Made by a program: the position numbers and the translations under genes
Notes under the pieces: model-generated
What the model was told of the DNA's origin: nothing
Seen by the model: only the letters and a program-made list of their open reading frames with translations
The model's database searches: none
Source of the DNA: Megaustenia siamemsis
Lineage: Eukaryota > Mollusca > Gastropoda > Stylommatophora > Ariophantidae
Reading direction: 5' to 3'
Length of the DNA: 64,000 bases
NCBI GenBank assembly: GCA_032433765.1
Contig: JAVIAB010000102.1
Location: 7,930,521 to 7,994,520 of the forward strand
In this document: piece after piece, positions 52,635 to 63,662 of the stretch
Numbering within the stretch: the first letter of the stretch is position 1
Layout: every line of letters starts with the position of its first letter

Positions 52635-53640
52635 TTGGTTATTAATGTAGTCGTAGTAGTAGTGTAGTAACAGTAATCGTAGTAGTAGTAGTAATAGTAG
52701 TAATAGTGGTAGTAGTAGAGTAGTAGTAGTAATAGTAGTAATAGTAGTAGTAGTAGAGTAGTAGTAGTAATAGTAGTAATAGTAGTAGTAGTAGAGTAGT
52801 AGTAGTAATAGTAGTAGTAGTAGTAATAGTAGAAGTAGTAGAGTAGTAACAGTAATCGTAGTAGTAGAAGTAATAGTAGTAATAGTAGTAGTAGTAGAGT
52901 AGTAGTAGTAATAGTAGTAGTAGTAGTAGTAGAGTAGCAGTAGTAATGGTAGTAGCAGTGTAGTAATAGTAGTAATAGTAGTAATAATAGTAATAATAGT
53001 AGTAGTAGAGTAGTAGTAGTAGTAGTAGTAGAGTAGTAGTAGTAATAGTAGTAGTAGTAGTGTAGTAATAGTAGTAATAATAGTAGTAGTAGTCGTAATA
53101 GTAGAAGTAGCAGTTGTTGAGAAGTATTAGTAGTAGTAGAGTAGTAATAGCAGTACTAGTAATCGTAGCAGTAGTTGAGTAGTAGTAGTAGTCATAGTAG
53201 TTGTATTAATAGTCGTAATAGTAGTAGTAGCAGTTGTTGAGAAGCAATAGTATTAGTAGAGTAGTATCGTAGTAGTAATAGAGTAGTAGTAGTAGTAGTT
53301 GAAATAGTAGTAATAGTAGTAGTAGTAGTAAGAGTAGTAGTAATAGTTGTAGTAGTAGTAGTAGTAATAGTAGTAGTAGTAATAGTAGTAGTAGTAGTAG
53401 TAAGAGTAGTAGTAATAGTTGTAGTAGTAGTAGTAGTAGTAATAGTAGTAGTAGTAATAGTAGTAGTAGTAGTAAGAGTAGTAGTAATAGTTGTAGTAGT
53501 AGTAATAGTAGTAGTAATAGTAGTAGTAGTAATAGTAGTAATAGTAGCAGTTATTGAGAAGTAATAGTAATAGTAGAACAGTAAACGTAGTAGTAGTATT
53601 AGTAGTAGTATAGCAGTAATAGTACTAGTAGTACAAAAAA
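52635..53640. repeat. (AGT)n trinucleotide array
   Basis: About 1 kb of GTAGTAGTA with AAT and GAG interruptions. Confidence 0.98.
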
Positions 53641-53647
53641 AAAGTAT

Positions 53648-53896
53648 AGTACCCCCGTCACGCCAAGTGGCGTATAGGGAATATGGTGTTAGTGACCATA
53701 AATTTTACAGACCTTCAGCACATGATTTTTGGGGTAATGTGGTCGGTATTACGCCCGTGCCGCTTTACTTTCCCAGAAAAAAATCCGGTACCCATTAAAG
53801 GCTGGGTGTACCTGGAAGCTGTCTGTTGGGATCGAACCTTACCTCTTGTCCTTTGTAGTCCAGTTCACTAACCACTGAGCTATCGCGGCTCCCCCT
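53648..53896 (-). mobile_element. SINE-A
   Basis: Minus copy, head AACCACTGAGCTATCGCGGC. It sits at the 3' edge of the (AGT)n array, with GATAGTAGTAGAG after it. Confidence 0.88.
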
Positions 53897-54429
53897 TGAT
53901 AGTAGTAGAGGTATCTAAAGCTCCAACTCAAGCAAGAAGCAGACAGATTTATAGAAAAGGAGAATACGCGGCGAAAGAAAGAAACAAACAACATTTATAG
54001 GGCTGCTGCAAAATCCACAGTCAACCACGACTGACCGGTGCTAGTAAGTACTATTAGTGGTAGGTAGTAGTACTGGTAGATTACATATTACGTTAGTGAA
54101 AGTACCGTGACATAAAGTACCATAAATTGTTCAGGATAAGTCGTGAAAATCTTCCCTTTTTTTCATGACAAAACCTCGGCAACCCTAACTCCACCTCACA
54201 CCATCCCTTCATCCCACATCAGGGTCGCCACTCATAAGTCGAGAACCGTTGGTGTAACATATTCTGTTTGGTGACTGATTCACATCTTTTTGTAAAAAAG
54301 AAAAAAAAAAACTAGTTTATAATTTTTCATTGTGTGTTTCAACTGTAGAATAAATTAACGTTATGATCGTGCAAACGTTAATTTACAGTGTCGTTTATTT
54401 AGTTCGTAGTTCAGAAGGTTCACGAGGGA
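53897..54429. other. No gene seen
   Basis: Unassigned spacer. Confidence 0.5.
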
Positions 54430-54955
54430 TAGCTAGGATATAGGTGAGCAGAAAATGTAGATATTTCAAATCCTCATTGATTCGTGTCGATATTAAATAT
54501 AATGTTCTGGACATGAGTGGATAGAATATGTAGATGTTTCAAATCCTCAAGGATTCGTGTAGATCAAATGTCCTAGACATGAGTGGATAGAATTTGTAGA
54601 TGTTTCAAATCTTCAAGGATCCGTGTAGATCAAATGTCCTAGACATGAGTGGATAGAATATGTAGATGTTTCAAATCTTCAAGGATTCGTGTAGATCAAA
54701 TGTCCTAGACATGAGTGGATAGAATATGTAGATGTTTCAAATCTTCGAGAATTCGTGTAGATCAAATGTCCTAGACATGAGTGGATAGAACATGTAGATG
54801 TTTTGAAACCTTCAAGGATTCGTGTAGATCAAATGTCCTAGACATGAGTGGATAGAATATGTAGATGTTTGAAACCTTCAAGGATTCGTGTAGATCAAAT
54901 GTCCTAGACATGAGTAGATAGAATATGTAGATGTTTGAAACTGTCAGCATAGTTG
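54430..54955. repeat. 66-bp minisatellite
   Basis: About eight units: ATGAGTGGATAGAATATGTA, GATGTTTCAAATCTTCAAGG, ATTCGTGTAGATCAAATGTC. Confidence 0.95.
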
Positions 54956-55299
54956 CTTGTTTAAGTATGAAAGTAGTGTGTTAGAGACAAATCTAGAATT
55001 GTTGCTACTTCTAGGTGAAGGTAACATGAATGTGTTACATTCTGCTTATTTTTTAAAATTGGATGCTGCTTCTCTTAGTGACGCCACACAGAGATATGAT
55101 TTTTCTCCTTCAATTATTTTTGTTTGTTTGCATTGTTTTATTTTGGTACATGACTTAGTTTGCTATTTTGTTTACGTACGTCAGCATCGTATCTCTAGCG
55201 ATGTCTCAAGTGAATGACCTGTGCGTGTATATAACTTTTTCCGTTTCACCCCTGTTTGTTGTATGCTCAGGTGCCCCTCGCCATATAGGAAGATGTTCT
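54956..55299. other. No gene supported
   Basis: An 86-codon plus frame (54957-55217) starts at TTG, has no recognised motif and no splice context; not called. Confidence 0.5.
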
Positions 55300-55314
55300 C
55301 CGACTTTAGAGTAG

Positions 55315-55570
55315 TAAAGTAAAGTAAAGTACCCACGTCACGCCAAGGGGCGTATAGGGAATATGGTATTAGTGACCATATATTTTACAGACCTTCAGCA
55401 CATGATTTTTTGGGGTAATGTGGTCGGTATTACGCCCGTGTGCTTTACTTTCCCAGAAAAAAAACTGGTACCCATTAAAGGCTGGGTGAACCGGAACACG
55501 TCGGTTGGGTTCGAACCCTACCTCTTGTCCTTTGTAGTCCAGTTCACTAACCACTGAGCTGTCGCGGCTC
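55315..55570 (-). mobile_element. SINE-A, 15-bp TSD
   Basis: A full minus copy with (AGTAA)n tail at its left edge. CCGACTTTAGAGTAG is repeated exactly at 55300-55314 and 55571-55585. Confidence 0.95.
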
Positions 55571-55629
55571 CCGACTTTAGAGTAGGTGCCCTCATAATTT
55601 TGTTTTTATCATTGAGAGTTTACAACTTT

Positions 55630-56425
55630 TTGTGAACATTCTCCATATCATTTTTGTGAACATTCTCCATATCATTTTTGTGAACATTCTCTATATAGTT
55701 TTTTGTGAGCATTCTCTATATAATTTTTGTGAACATTCTCCATATAATTTTTGTGAACATTCTCCATATCATTTTTGTGAACATTCTCCATATAATTTTT
55801 GTGAACATTCTCCATATAATTTTTGTGAACATTCTCAATATCATTTTTGTGAACATTCTCAATATCATTTTTGTGAACATTCTCAATATCATTTTTGTGA
55901 ACATTCTCCATATCATTTTTGTGAACATTCTCCATATCATTTTAGTGAACATTCTCCATATCATTTTTGTGAACATTATCCATATCATTTTTGTGAACAT
56001 TCTCCATATCATTTTTGTGAACATTCTCCATATCATTTTTGTGAACATTCTCCATATCATTTTGGCGAACATTCTCCATATCATTTTGGTGAACATTCTC
56101 CATATCATTTTTGTGAACATTCTCCATATCATTTATGTGAACATTCTCCATATCATTTATGTGAACATTCTCCATATCATTTATGTGAACATTCTCCATA
56201 TCATTTTGGTGAACATTCTCCATATCATTTTTGTGAACATTCTCCATATCATTTATGTGAACATTCTCCATATCATTTTTGTGAACATTCTCCATATCAT
56301 TTTTGTGAACATTCTCCATATCATTTATGTGAACATTCTCCATATCATTTATGTGAACATTCTCCATATCATTTATGTGAACATTCTCCATATCATTTTT
56401 GTGAATATTCTCCATATCATTTTTC
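55630..56425. repeat. 24-bp minisatellite
   Basis: About 33 units (TGTGAACATTCTCCATATCA, TTTT). The period gives open frames on both strands (269-284 codons plus, up to 157 minus). Not called as protein. Confidence 0.97.
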
Positions 56426-56584
56426 CCCGAGCAGGGGCTAATTTTCGCCTAATATTTTCGATGTATAACTGCCGAGGGTTCTTTAACGAGCGCAGAATGC
56501 ACACGGGGACTCCTTTTTTTTCACCGTTGTCCGTGGAAATAGACATCAGATCTCATTAGGAACTTCCAGTCAATATGGTGGATA

Positions 56585-56990
56585 TGCGGCAGGGACCGTT
56601 AATGGCTGTGTCTGAAAAGTGTTCCTTGTTGCAGTTTCCTCATATTCCAAGTCTGGCTTGTCGCCGGAGCTACTGAGTTACGTGCTCTGTGCACACCGTG
56701 AGCTGTGCGTTTCATCCGTTGTGATCGTGTTTCGATATTCCGATTGTTTACGATGAATGATGATATCGTATGACGGGGAACAGATGGCTGTGTTCACTTT
56801 CTGTGCGGTTTCGCCTTATGTCTCATGGCGTGTGCTGAGAATGATATGATGGGGACTGCAGCTACCTTTCTTCGTTCGGAGATGAGATATTAATTCGGAT
56901 GATTCCACTGGCACGGGCAGTTGAGCAATTGTAGAATTTTAATTCGTTTTCAGTGATACCGGGCCTTCCATAACAAATAACCATGACCAT
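56585..56990 (-). mobile_element. Family R fragment
   Basis: The reverse of 45940-46330: AGTGTTCCTTGTTGCAGTTT, ATTCCGATTGTTTACGATGA, CTGGCACGGGCAGTTGAGCA. Confidence 0.7.
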
Positions 56991-57029
56991 AGATCTCACT
57001 ACTGAGGGAAGGCAGAGCCACAAAAAACC

Positions 57030-57130
57030 ACGATTTTTAAAAGCAAAATTGCCACCGCCTCTGGTCGAAATCGAAACTGTCACCTTCCTGTCAAAAAACC
57101 GAAGCCTTACCTAGACCACCCTAGCAGGTT
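57030..57130 (-). mobile_element. SINE-D tRNA-like fragment
   Basis: The minus strand reads CTAGGGTGGTCTAGGTAAGG and box B-like AGTTTCGATTTCGACC. Confidence 0.45.
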
Positions 57131-57191
57131 ATAGGTCACGAGCATAAACATTTTTTTTTTAAATTACTAATTTGACTCGATTTAAATCCAT

Positions 57192-57895
57192 CGTTCATCA
57201 TCATTATGTGCTGTCTCCGCATCGACGGTTGACTACTATAGAGCGCCATTCTGCTCTGTCTCTTGCTTTGATGGTGCAGGTTGTCATAGGCTGACTTGTC
57301 CATTTTTTCATGTTACTCAACCATGTTAATCTTGGTCTGCCTCTGCCTCTTTTACCCTATATTTTTCCTTCCAAGATTACTTTTGGTAGGCTGCTGTGCT
57401 TTTAACATGGCCCAAAAATCTCATTTGTCTTGTTCGTATTGTGTTTCGTAATTCACTTTTTTAAAAGTTGTTTTAAAACTTCACCATTTGTTTTTTTTTT
57501 CTTTCATACAATTTTCCTATTCTTCTATAAATCCACATTTCAAAGGCTTCAACTTTCTGTTCTGTTTTTTTTTTATGTCTAATGTCCATGTTTCTGCACT
57601 ATACAGGAATGTTGAGAAGATGTAACATTTTGCTATTCTTAGTTTTAGCCCTGGTGTTATTTGTTTTGATGTTAGTTTACTTTTCATGGCATTAAGATTT
57701 ATTTTTGTAATACCTATTCTTTTTTTTTTTTAGTTTTACATTTTCCATCACTGGTTATAGTATGTCCAAGGTAGGAGTAACTCTGACACTATCTCCAGGT
57801 ATATTCCCTCAACTTTGATATCCACTTGTAGGTTTTGAGTATTATCTTTGTTTATGATCTTAGTTTTAGTCTTTTTGATATTCATATCTAGTCTT
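57192..57895 (-). mobile_element. RTE-B LINE 3' region
   Basis: Same block as 24370-25010 with more indels; a minus frame at 57969-57748 includes [20 protein letters not shown]. Confidence 0.75.
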
Positions 57896-57989
57896 AGATC
57901 TACAAGTAATGAAGCGAGAGAAAGCTCTTGTACCAAAGATGAAATATGGCGAGCTGCGATTGTTTTCATGAACTCCTGGCTTTTGTGCA

Positions 57990-58535
57990 GGTCATCCAGG
58001 TTTTAATGGCTCAGGCAAAATCAGCTTTCCCAAAATGAGGAAGATACTATGCAATCTATTTTTAACAATAGAAACAAGAAAAAGAGTTCTTACATGTTAT
58101 GTAGAGCTAGTCTTAACATATGGATGTGAATTATGGACAATAGGACAACAGACAAGAAAATAATTGGAATATGTAGAAATGTGGTTTTACAGAAGAATGT
58201 TGAGAATATCATGGATAGCTAAAAAAAAAGTCATGAAAACGTTCTGAAAGAGGGCAAAGCAAAAAGAGAGCTAATTTCCAATATTAGGAAGAAACAATCA
58301 TCATTTTTTGGCCATGTAATGAGAAGAGAACAGCTGGAGTATATTGTAACAACTGGAAAAATTGAGGGACGAAGAAATAGAGGGAAGCAAAGAGAAAAAA
58401 AATACCAGACAGCTTAAGAGAATGGCTTGGCAGAAGGTCAACAACAGAAATAATAAATAACTGTCGAGATCGAAAGTTGTGGAGAGACATGATCACCTAC
58501 GCCAGCAGGCCCGGCACTTGATGATGATGATGATC
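57990..58535 (+). mobile_element. RTE-A LINE 3' region
   Basis: GGCTCAGGCAAAATCAGCTT to CACTTGATGATGATGATG, including the reading [20 protein letters not shown]. Confidence 0.78.
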
Positions 58536-58614
58536 CAGGTTGTACAGGTATGGCAGCCTATGCTGCCCACAGGTACCGCAGTAATTCCAGGGGGACAAAT
58601 ATAGTACAACACTC

Positions 58615-58750
58615 TGAAAAAAAACCATCACAAAATAAACAACAGAAAAAAAAACAAAAGACAATATGCACTCCGAGATAGAACTGAACCCGCGCTCCTC
58701 GATTCAGCGCCTTGCCACAACAGACCTGCACTACAACACACGGATAGTTA
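58615..58750 (-). mobile_element. SINE-C fragment
   Basis: AAAATAAACAACAGAAAAAA, GAACTGAACCCGCGCTCCT and CAGCGCCTTGCCACAAC are the reverse of the SINE-C head. Confidence 0.55.
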
Positions 58751-58959
58751 AGGACAGCTTAAACTATAGCAAATTGATTTTGACTATGTCTACTGTAAAC
58801 AATGCTTTTTTTTGTGAAACATAATAGTTTAAAATTTCAGGAAAATTATGTTTTGTGCCCGAAAATAACATATTTACAGCTTATTTTGTTGAAAATATAG
58901 TATTTTGTGCGGAAAATCTCTAAATTTAAACTGACATGTTTGTTATGATATTACCCAAT

Positions 58960-59145
58960 TAAGCCTGGGTAAACCGGAAACCGTCGGTTGGGATCGAACC
59001 CTACCTCTTGTCCTCTGTAGTCCAGTTCACTAACCACTGAGCTATCGCGTCACCGGCAGACTCTAGTAATCGAACCCTACCTCTTGTCCTATGTAGTCCA
59101 GCTCACTAACCACTGAGCTATCGCGTCACCGGCAGACACTAGTAA
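58960..59145 (-). mobile_element. SINE-A head, duplicated in tandem
   Basis: CGAACCCTACCTCTTGTCCT to CACTGAGCTATCGCGTCACC occurs twice (about 58996-59055 and 59071-59131), with GGCAGACTCTAGTAAT between. Confidence 0.75.
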
Positions 59146-59264
59146 TGGAAAAAGGCCGTAAAGATATTTTTAATTTTCTGGGTTTTCCCGAATGTTGTAA
59201 ACATACACGTTCTCTACAATTATACGTGGATATCTCGCTTCTTCACTTTTCTTTAGTAATAATA

Positions 59265-59617
59265 TTCCAGGGCTAGAACTAAGAATAACAAAATGTTAAA
59301 TCTTCTCAATATTCCTGTATGGTGCAGAACATGGACATTAGACAAGAAAACAGAACAGAAAAAATCGAAGCCTTTGAAATGTGGATATATAAAAGAATAG
59401 GTAGAGTTGGATGGAAGGAAAAGAAAACAAACGATGAAGCCTTAAAACGACTAAAAATGAAAAGAGAACTACTAAACTCAATTCAAACAAGACAAATGCG
59501 ATTTTTGGACCATGTTAAAAGACACAACAGCCTACTAAAAGTAATCTTGGAAGGGGAGGATACAAGGTAAAAGAGGCAGAGGCAGACCAAGACTAACATG
59601 GACGAGTAACATGAAAA
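59265..59617 (+). mobile_element. RTE-B LINE 3' region, left part
   Basis: [20 protein letters not shown] and [16 protein letters not shown], then the CAAGACTAACATGGACGAGT site, cut at 59617 by a 360-bp insert. Confidence 0.8.
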
Positions 59618-59977
59618 TATAGAACAGGCAAATAATTGCAATGCTGCGGTAAAGCTTATAGCCAGTGGTAGGGTGTGCTAAACACTCCAAAGTATGATGA
59701 CATCTTTACAAGGAGGGAACACAACACAATACTGACGTTTCGGCCTGTGGCCTTCTTCAGAATACAGGGACAACGACAACAAACGGTGAAGCACAATTAT
59801 CTATAACTACATGTTAGATGATCAAGTGGAGGGCTAGGAAAGTAGGATGTAGAAATAAGAAAGGAGAGAGAAATGAATACTAAATGAGAGGTAGGATGGG
59901 CGTCAAGATATATAAAATGGAAAACGAGAAAGAGAAAAATAAAAATGTATCATAAAATGCACTTAGCTTCGAGCAGC
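59618..59977 (-). mobile_element. 360-bp nested insert with hammerhead-like motif, 8-bp TSD
   Basis: CATGAAAA flanks it (59610-59617 and 59978-59985), and RTE-B continues exactly across the site. On the minus strand 59735-59761 reads CTGAAGA, A, GGCC, ACA, GGCC, GAAA, CGTC, which follows the hammerhead core order CUGANGA - stem II - GAAA - NUH with one extra A before stem II. Hammerheads of this kind are known in Penelope-like elements and small animal retrozymes. No coding frame is present. Confidence 0.65.
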
Positions 59978-60100
59978 CATGAAAAGATGGACAAGTCAGC
60001 CAGCCTATGACATAATGTACCATCAAAGCAAGAGACAGAGCAGAATGGCGCTCCATGGTAGACAACCTTCGTTGCGGAGATGGCAGTCGATGATGGTGAT
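59978..60100 (+). mobile_element. RTE-B LINE 3' region, right part
   Basis: AAAAGATGGACAAGTCAGCC through GTTGCGGAGATGGCAGTCGA to the terminal GATGATGGTGATGA. Confidence 0.8.
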
Positions 60101-60206
60101 GAATATTATTCCTTTATTATTATCATTTGTTTAGACGTAATGCAATACTAGGTCTTCTAAACCTGTAAACACTACCACTACGGAGAACACACTGACTATT
60201 TTCTGT

Positions 60207-60745
60207 TCATCATCATCATCAAGTACCGTGCCTGCTGGCGTAGGTGATCATGTCTCTCCAAAACTTTCGATCTCGACAGTTATTTATCATTTCTGTTCTT
60301 GACCATCTGCCAAGCCATTCTCTTAAGCTGTCTGGTGTCTTTTCTCTTTGCTTCCCTCTATCTCTTCGTTCCTCAATTTTCCCAGTTGTCACAATATAGT
60401 CCAGCTGTTCTCTTCTCATTACATGGCCAAAAAATGATGATTGTTTCCTCCTAATTGTAGAAATGAGCTCTCTCTTTGCTTTGGCCTCTTTCAGAACGTT
60501 TTCATTACTCTTCTTAGCTGTCCATGGTATTCTCAACATTCTTCTGTAAAACCACATTTCTACAGCCTCCAATGATATTCTTGTCTGTTGTCCTATTGGC
60601 TATAATTCACATCTATATGTTAAGTCTGGCTCTACATAACATTTAAGAACTCTTTTTCTTGTTTCTATTGTCAGAAATGGATTGCATAGTATCTTCCTCA
60701 TTTTTTTACAAGTTGTTTTTGCCTGAGCCATTCTGCATCTCACCT
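60207..60745 (-). mobile_element. RTE-A LINE 3' region
   Basis: A 117-codon minus frame (60572-60219): [20 protein letters not shown] to [10 protein letters not shown]. It extends upstream to the MAQA-equivalent site, where a 25-bp minisatellite begins. Confidence 0.82.
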
Positions 60746-61142
60746 CTCTTGTACATCTACCATCTCACCTCTGTTGTACATCTACAATCTCACCTCTGTT
60801 GTACATCTACCATCTCACCTCTGTTGTACATCTACCCTCTCACCTCTGTTGTACATCTACCATCTCACCTTTGTTGTAAATCTACCACCTCACCTCTGTT
60901 GTACATCTACCCTCTCGCCTCTGTTGTATATCTACCATCTTACCTCTTTTGTACAACTACCATCTCATCTCTGTTGTACATCTACCCTCTCGCCTCTGTT
61001 GTATATCTACCATCTTACCTCTATTGTATATCTACCATCTCATCACTATTGTAAATCTACCATCTCACCTCTGTTGTATATCTACCATCTCACCTCTGTT
61101 GTATATCTACCATCTCACCTCTGTTGTACATCTACCATCTGA
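60740..61142. repeat. 25-bp minisatellite derived from RTE-A coding DNA
   Basis: About 16 units (ATCTACCATCTCACCTCTGT, TGTAC). On the minus strand the unit is GGTAGATGTACAACAGAGGT plus GAGAT, equivalent to the DGRCTTEMR codons of RTE-A (compare 34410-34436). Confidence 0.93.
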
Positions 61143-61230
61143 GGTTAACATTGTTCCCAGACATTTCATTTCTCTGTTAGCAATTTTGTTTTGACGGAGT
61201 CTTTTTATCTAGAGACCGACTTAGAAGTCG

Positions 61231-61332
61231 GGCTGGCGGGCGGGCGGACGGACGGACGGACGGACGGACGGACGGACGGACGGACGGACAGACGGACGGA
61301 TGGATGGATGGATGGATGGATGGATGGATGGA
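61231..61332. repeat. (GGAC)n/(GGAT)n tetranucleotide array
   Basis: GGACGGACGGAC passes into GGATGGATGGAT. Confidence 0.98.
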
Positions 61333-61636
61333 TAGCCGTTTATACCATGCAGTACTTTAAATCAATATCTGAATTTATTTTCAGATAATTGCATCGAATT
61401 AATTTAGCCGAGGACGAATTATTTCCGTCTTTGTTGGAAGATTAAATAAAAGGCATGTGCATCTATTGTCAGTGATATTAGTCATTCCGGTAATTAGAAT
61501 GCTCTGTGAGTTATTTCAAATCACAGAATATTTAAGAAAAGACGTTTTTATTGTTGCAAATCAACATTTTTCGTTTCCATTCATTGTTTAGAAACACTAA
61601 AGCCGAATGTTATTAATACTCCACGTTAATGGAATT
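61333..61636. other. No gene seen
   Basis: Unassigned AT-rich spacer. Confidence 0.5.
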
Positions 61637-61855
61637 AAAGGACAAGGGATATGGTTTGATCCCAAACGACGGCTTCCGGGTTCACCCAGCCTTAAATGGG
61701 TACCGGATTTTTTTCTGGGAAAGTAAAGCAGCACGGTCGTAATACCGACCACATTACCCCAAAAATCATTTGCTGAAGGTCTGTAAAATATAGGTCACTA
61801 ACACCATATTTCCCTATACGCCACTTGGCGTGACGGGTGTACTTTACTTACTTTT
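61637..61855 (+). mobile_element. SINE-A, 5'-truncated
   Basis: It starts at AAAGGACAAGGGATATGG, lacking box A, and runs to GGTGTACTTTACTTAC. Confidence 0.85.
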
Positions 61856-61894
61856 TTACATTTATATATGCCTTGTTGATCTGTGTCACACGAC

Positions 61895-63662
61895 GTACTT
61901 GATATTAAATGTCTTATAGAGTCTTTGACGTTACAATACGTGCCAGCCAATGAATGTCTTATAGAGTCTTTGACGTTACAATACGTGCCAGCGAATGAAT
62001 GTCTTATAGAGTCTTTGACGTTACAATACGTGCCAGCCAATGAATGTCTTATAGAGTCTTTGACGTTACAATACGTGCCAGCCAATGAATGTCTTATAGA
62101 GTCTGTGACGTTACAATACGTGCCAGCCAATGAATGTCTTCTAAAGTCTGTGACGTCACAATACGTGCCAGCCAATGAATGTCTTGTAGAGTCTGTGACG
62201 TTACAATACGTGCCAGCCAATGAATGACTTATAGAGTCTGTGACGTTACAATACGTGCCAGCCAATGAATGTCTTATAGAGTCTGTGACGTTACAATACG
62301 TGCCAGCCAATGAATGTCTTGTAGAGTCTGTGACGTTACAATACGTGCCAGCCAATGAATGTCTTATAGAGTCTGTGACGTTACAATACGTGCCAGCCAA
62401 TGAATGACTTATAGAGTCTTTGACGTTACAATACGTGCCAGCCAATGAATGACTTATAGAGTCTTTGACGTTACAATACGTGCCAGCCAATGAATGACTT
62501 ATAGAGTCTGTGACGTTACAATACGTGCCAGCCAATGAATGACTTATAGAGTCTGTGACGTTACATACGTGCCAGCCAATGAATGACTTATAGAGTCTGT
62601 GACGTTACAATACGTGCCAGCCAATGAATGTCTTGTAGAGTCTGTGACGTTACAATACGTGCCAGCCAATGAATGTCTTGTAGAGTCTGTGACGTTACAA
62701 TACGTGCCAGCCAATGAATGTCTTGTAGAGTCTGTGACGTTACAATACGTGCCAGCCAATGAATGTCTTGTAGAGTCTGTGACGTTACAATACGTGCCAG
62801 CCAATGAATGTCTTGTAGAGTCTGTGACGTTACAATACGTGCCAGCCAATGAATGTCTTGTAGAGTCTGTGACGTTACAATACGTACCAGCCAATGAATG
62901 TCTTGTAGAGTCTGTGACGTCACAATACGTGCCAGCCAATGAATGACTTATAGAGTATGTGACGTTACAATACGTGCCAGCCAATGAATGTCTTGTAGAG
63001 TCTGTGACGTCACAATACGTGCCAGCCAATGAATGACTTATAGAGTATGTGACGTTACAATACGTGCCAGCCAATGAATGTCTTGTAGAGTATGTGACGT
63101 TACAATACGTGCCAGCCAATGAATGTCTTGTAGAGTATGTGACGTTACAATACGTGCCAGCCAATGAATGTCTTGTAGAGTCTGTGACGTTACAATACGT
63201 GCCAGTCAATGAATGTCTTATAGAGTCTGTGACGTCACAATACGTGCCAGCCAATGAATGTCTCGTAGAGTCTGTGACGTCACAATACGTGCCAGCCAAT
63301 GAATGTCTCGTAGAGTCTGTGACGTCACAGTACGTGCCAGCCAATGAATGTCTTGTACAGTATGTGACGTCACAATACGTACCAGCCAATGAATGTCTTG
63401 TACAGTCTGTGACGTCACAATACGCACCAGCCAATGAATGTCTTGTACAGTCTGTGACGTCACAATACATACCAGCCAATGAATGTCTTGCAGCGTCTGT
63501 GATGTCACAACGCGTGCCAGTCAATGAATGTCTTGCAGCATCTGTGACGTCACAACGCGTGCCAGCCAATGAATGTCTCGTACAGTCTGTGACGTCACAA
63601 CGTGTGCCAGCCAATGAATGTCTTGCATCGTCTGTGACGTCACAAGACGTACCAGCCAATGG
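61895..63662. repeat. 45-bp minisatellite with CRE and CCAAT motifs
   Basis: About 39 units (GTGCCAGCCAATGAATGTCT, GTAGAGTCTGTGACGTTACA, ATAC). Each unit has GCCAATGA. TGACGTTA dominates on the left and TGACGTCA, a perfect CRE, on the right (from about 63220). The 371-codon minus frame (15-residue unit RHSLAGTYCDVTDST) and the plus frames are products of a 3n period. Confidence 0.97.

Noticed and set aside
52287..54195. DNA transposon bracketed by GGTTGCCAGG and CGGCAACCC
   Set aside because: End similarity is short and imperfect, no target-site duplication seen, interior is microsatellite and SINE.
54957..55217. 86-codon plus ORF
   Set aside because: TTG start, no motif, no splice or promoter context; chance frame likely.
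55632..56559. 269- and 284-codon ORFs with 8-residue repeats
   Set aside because: A 24-bp repeat open in several frames on both strands; no domain or splice context.
62544..63659. 371-codon minus ORF resembling a repeat protein
   Set aside because: 45-bp unit open on both strands; variants do not favour synonymous change by eye.
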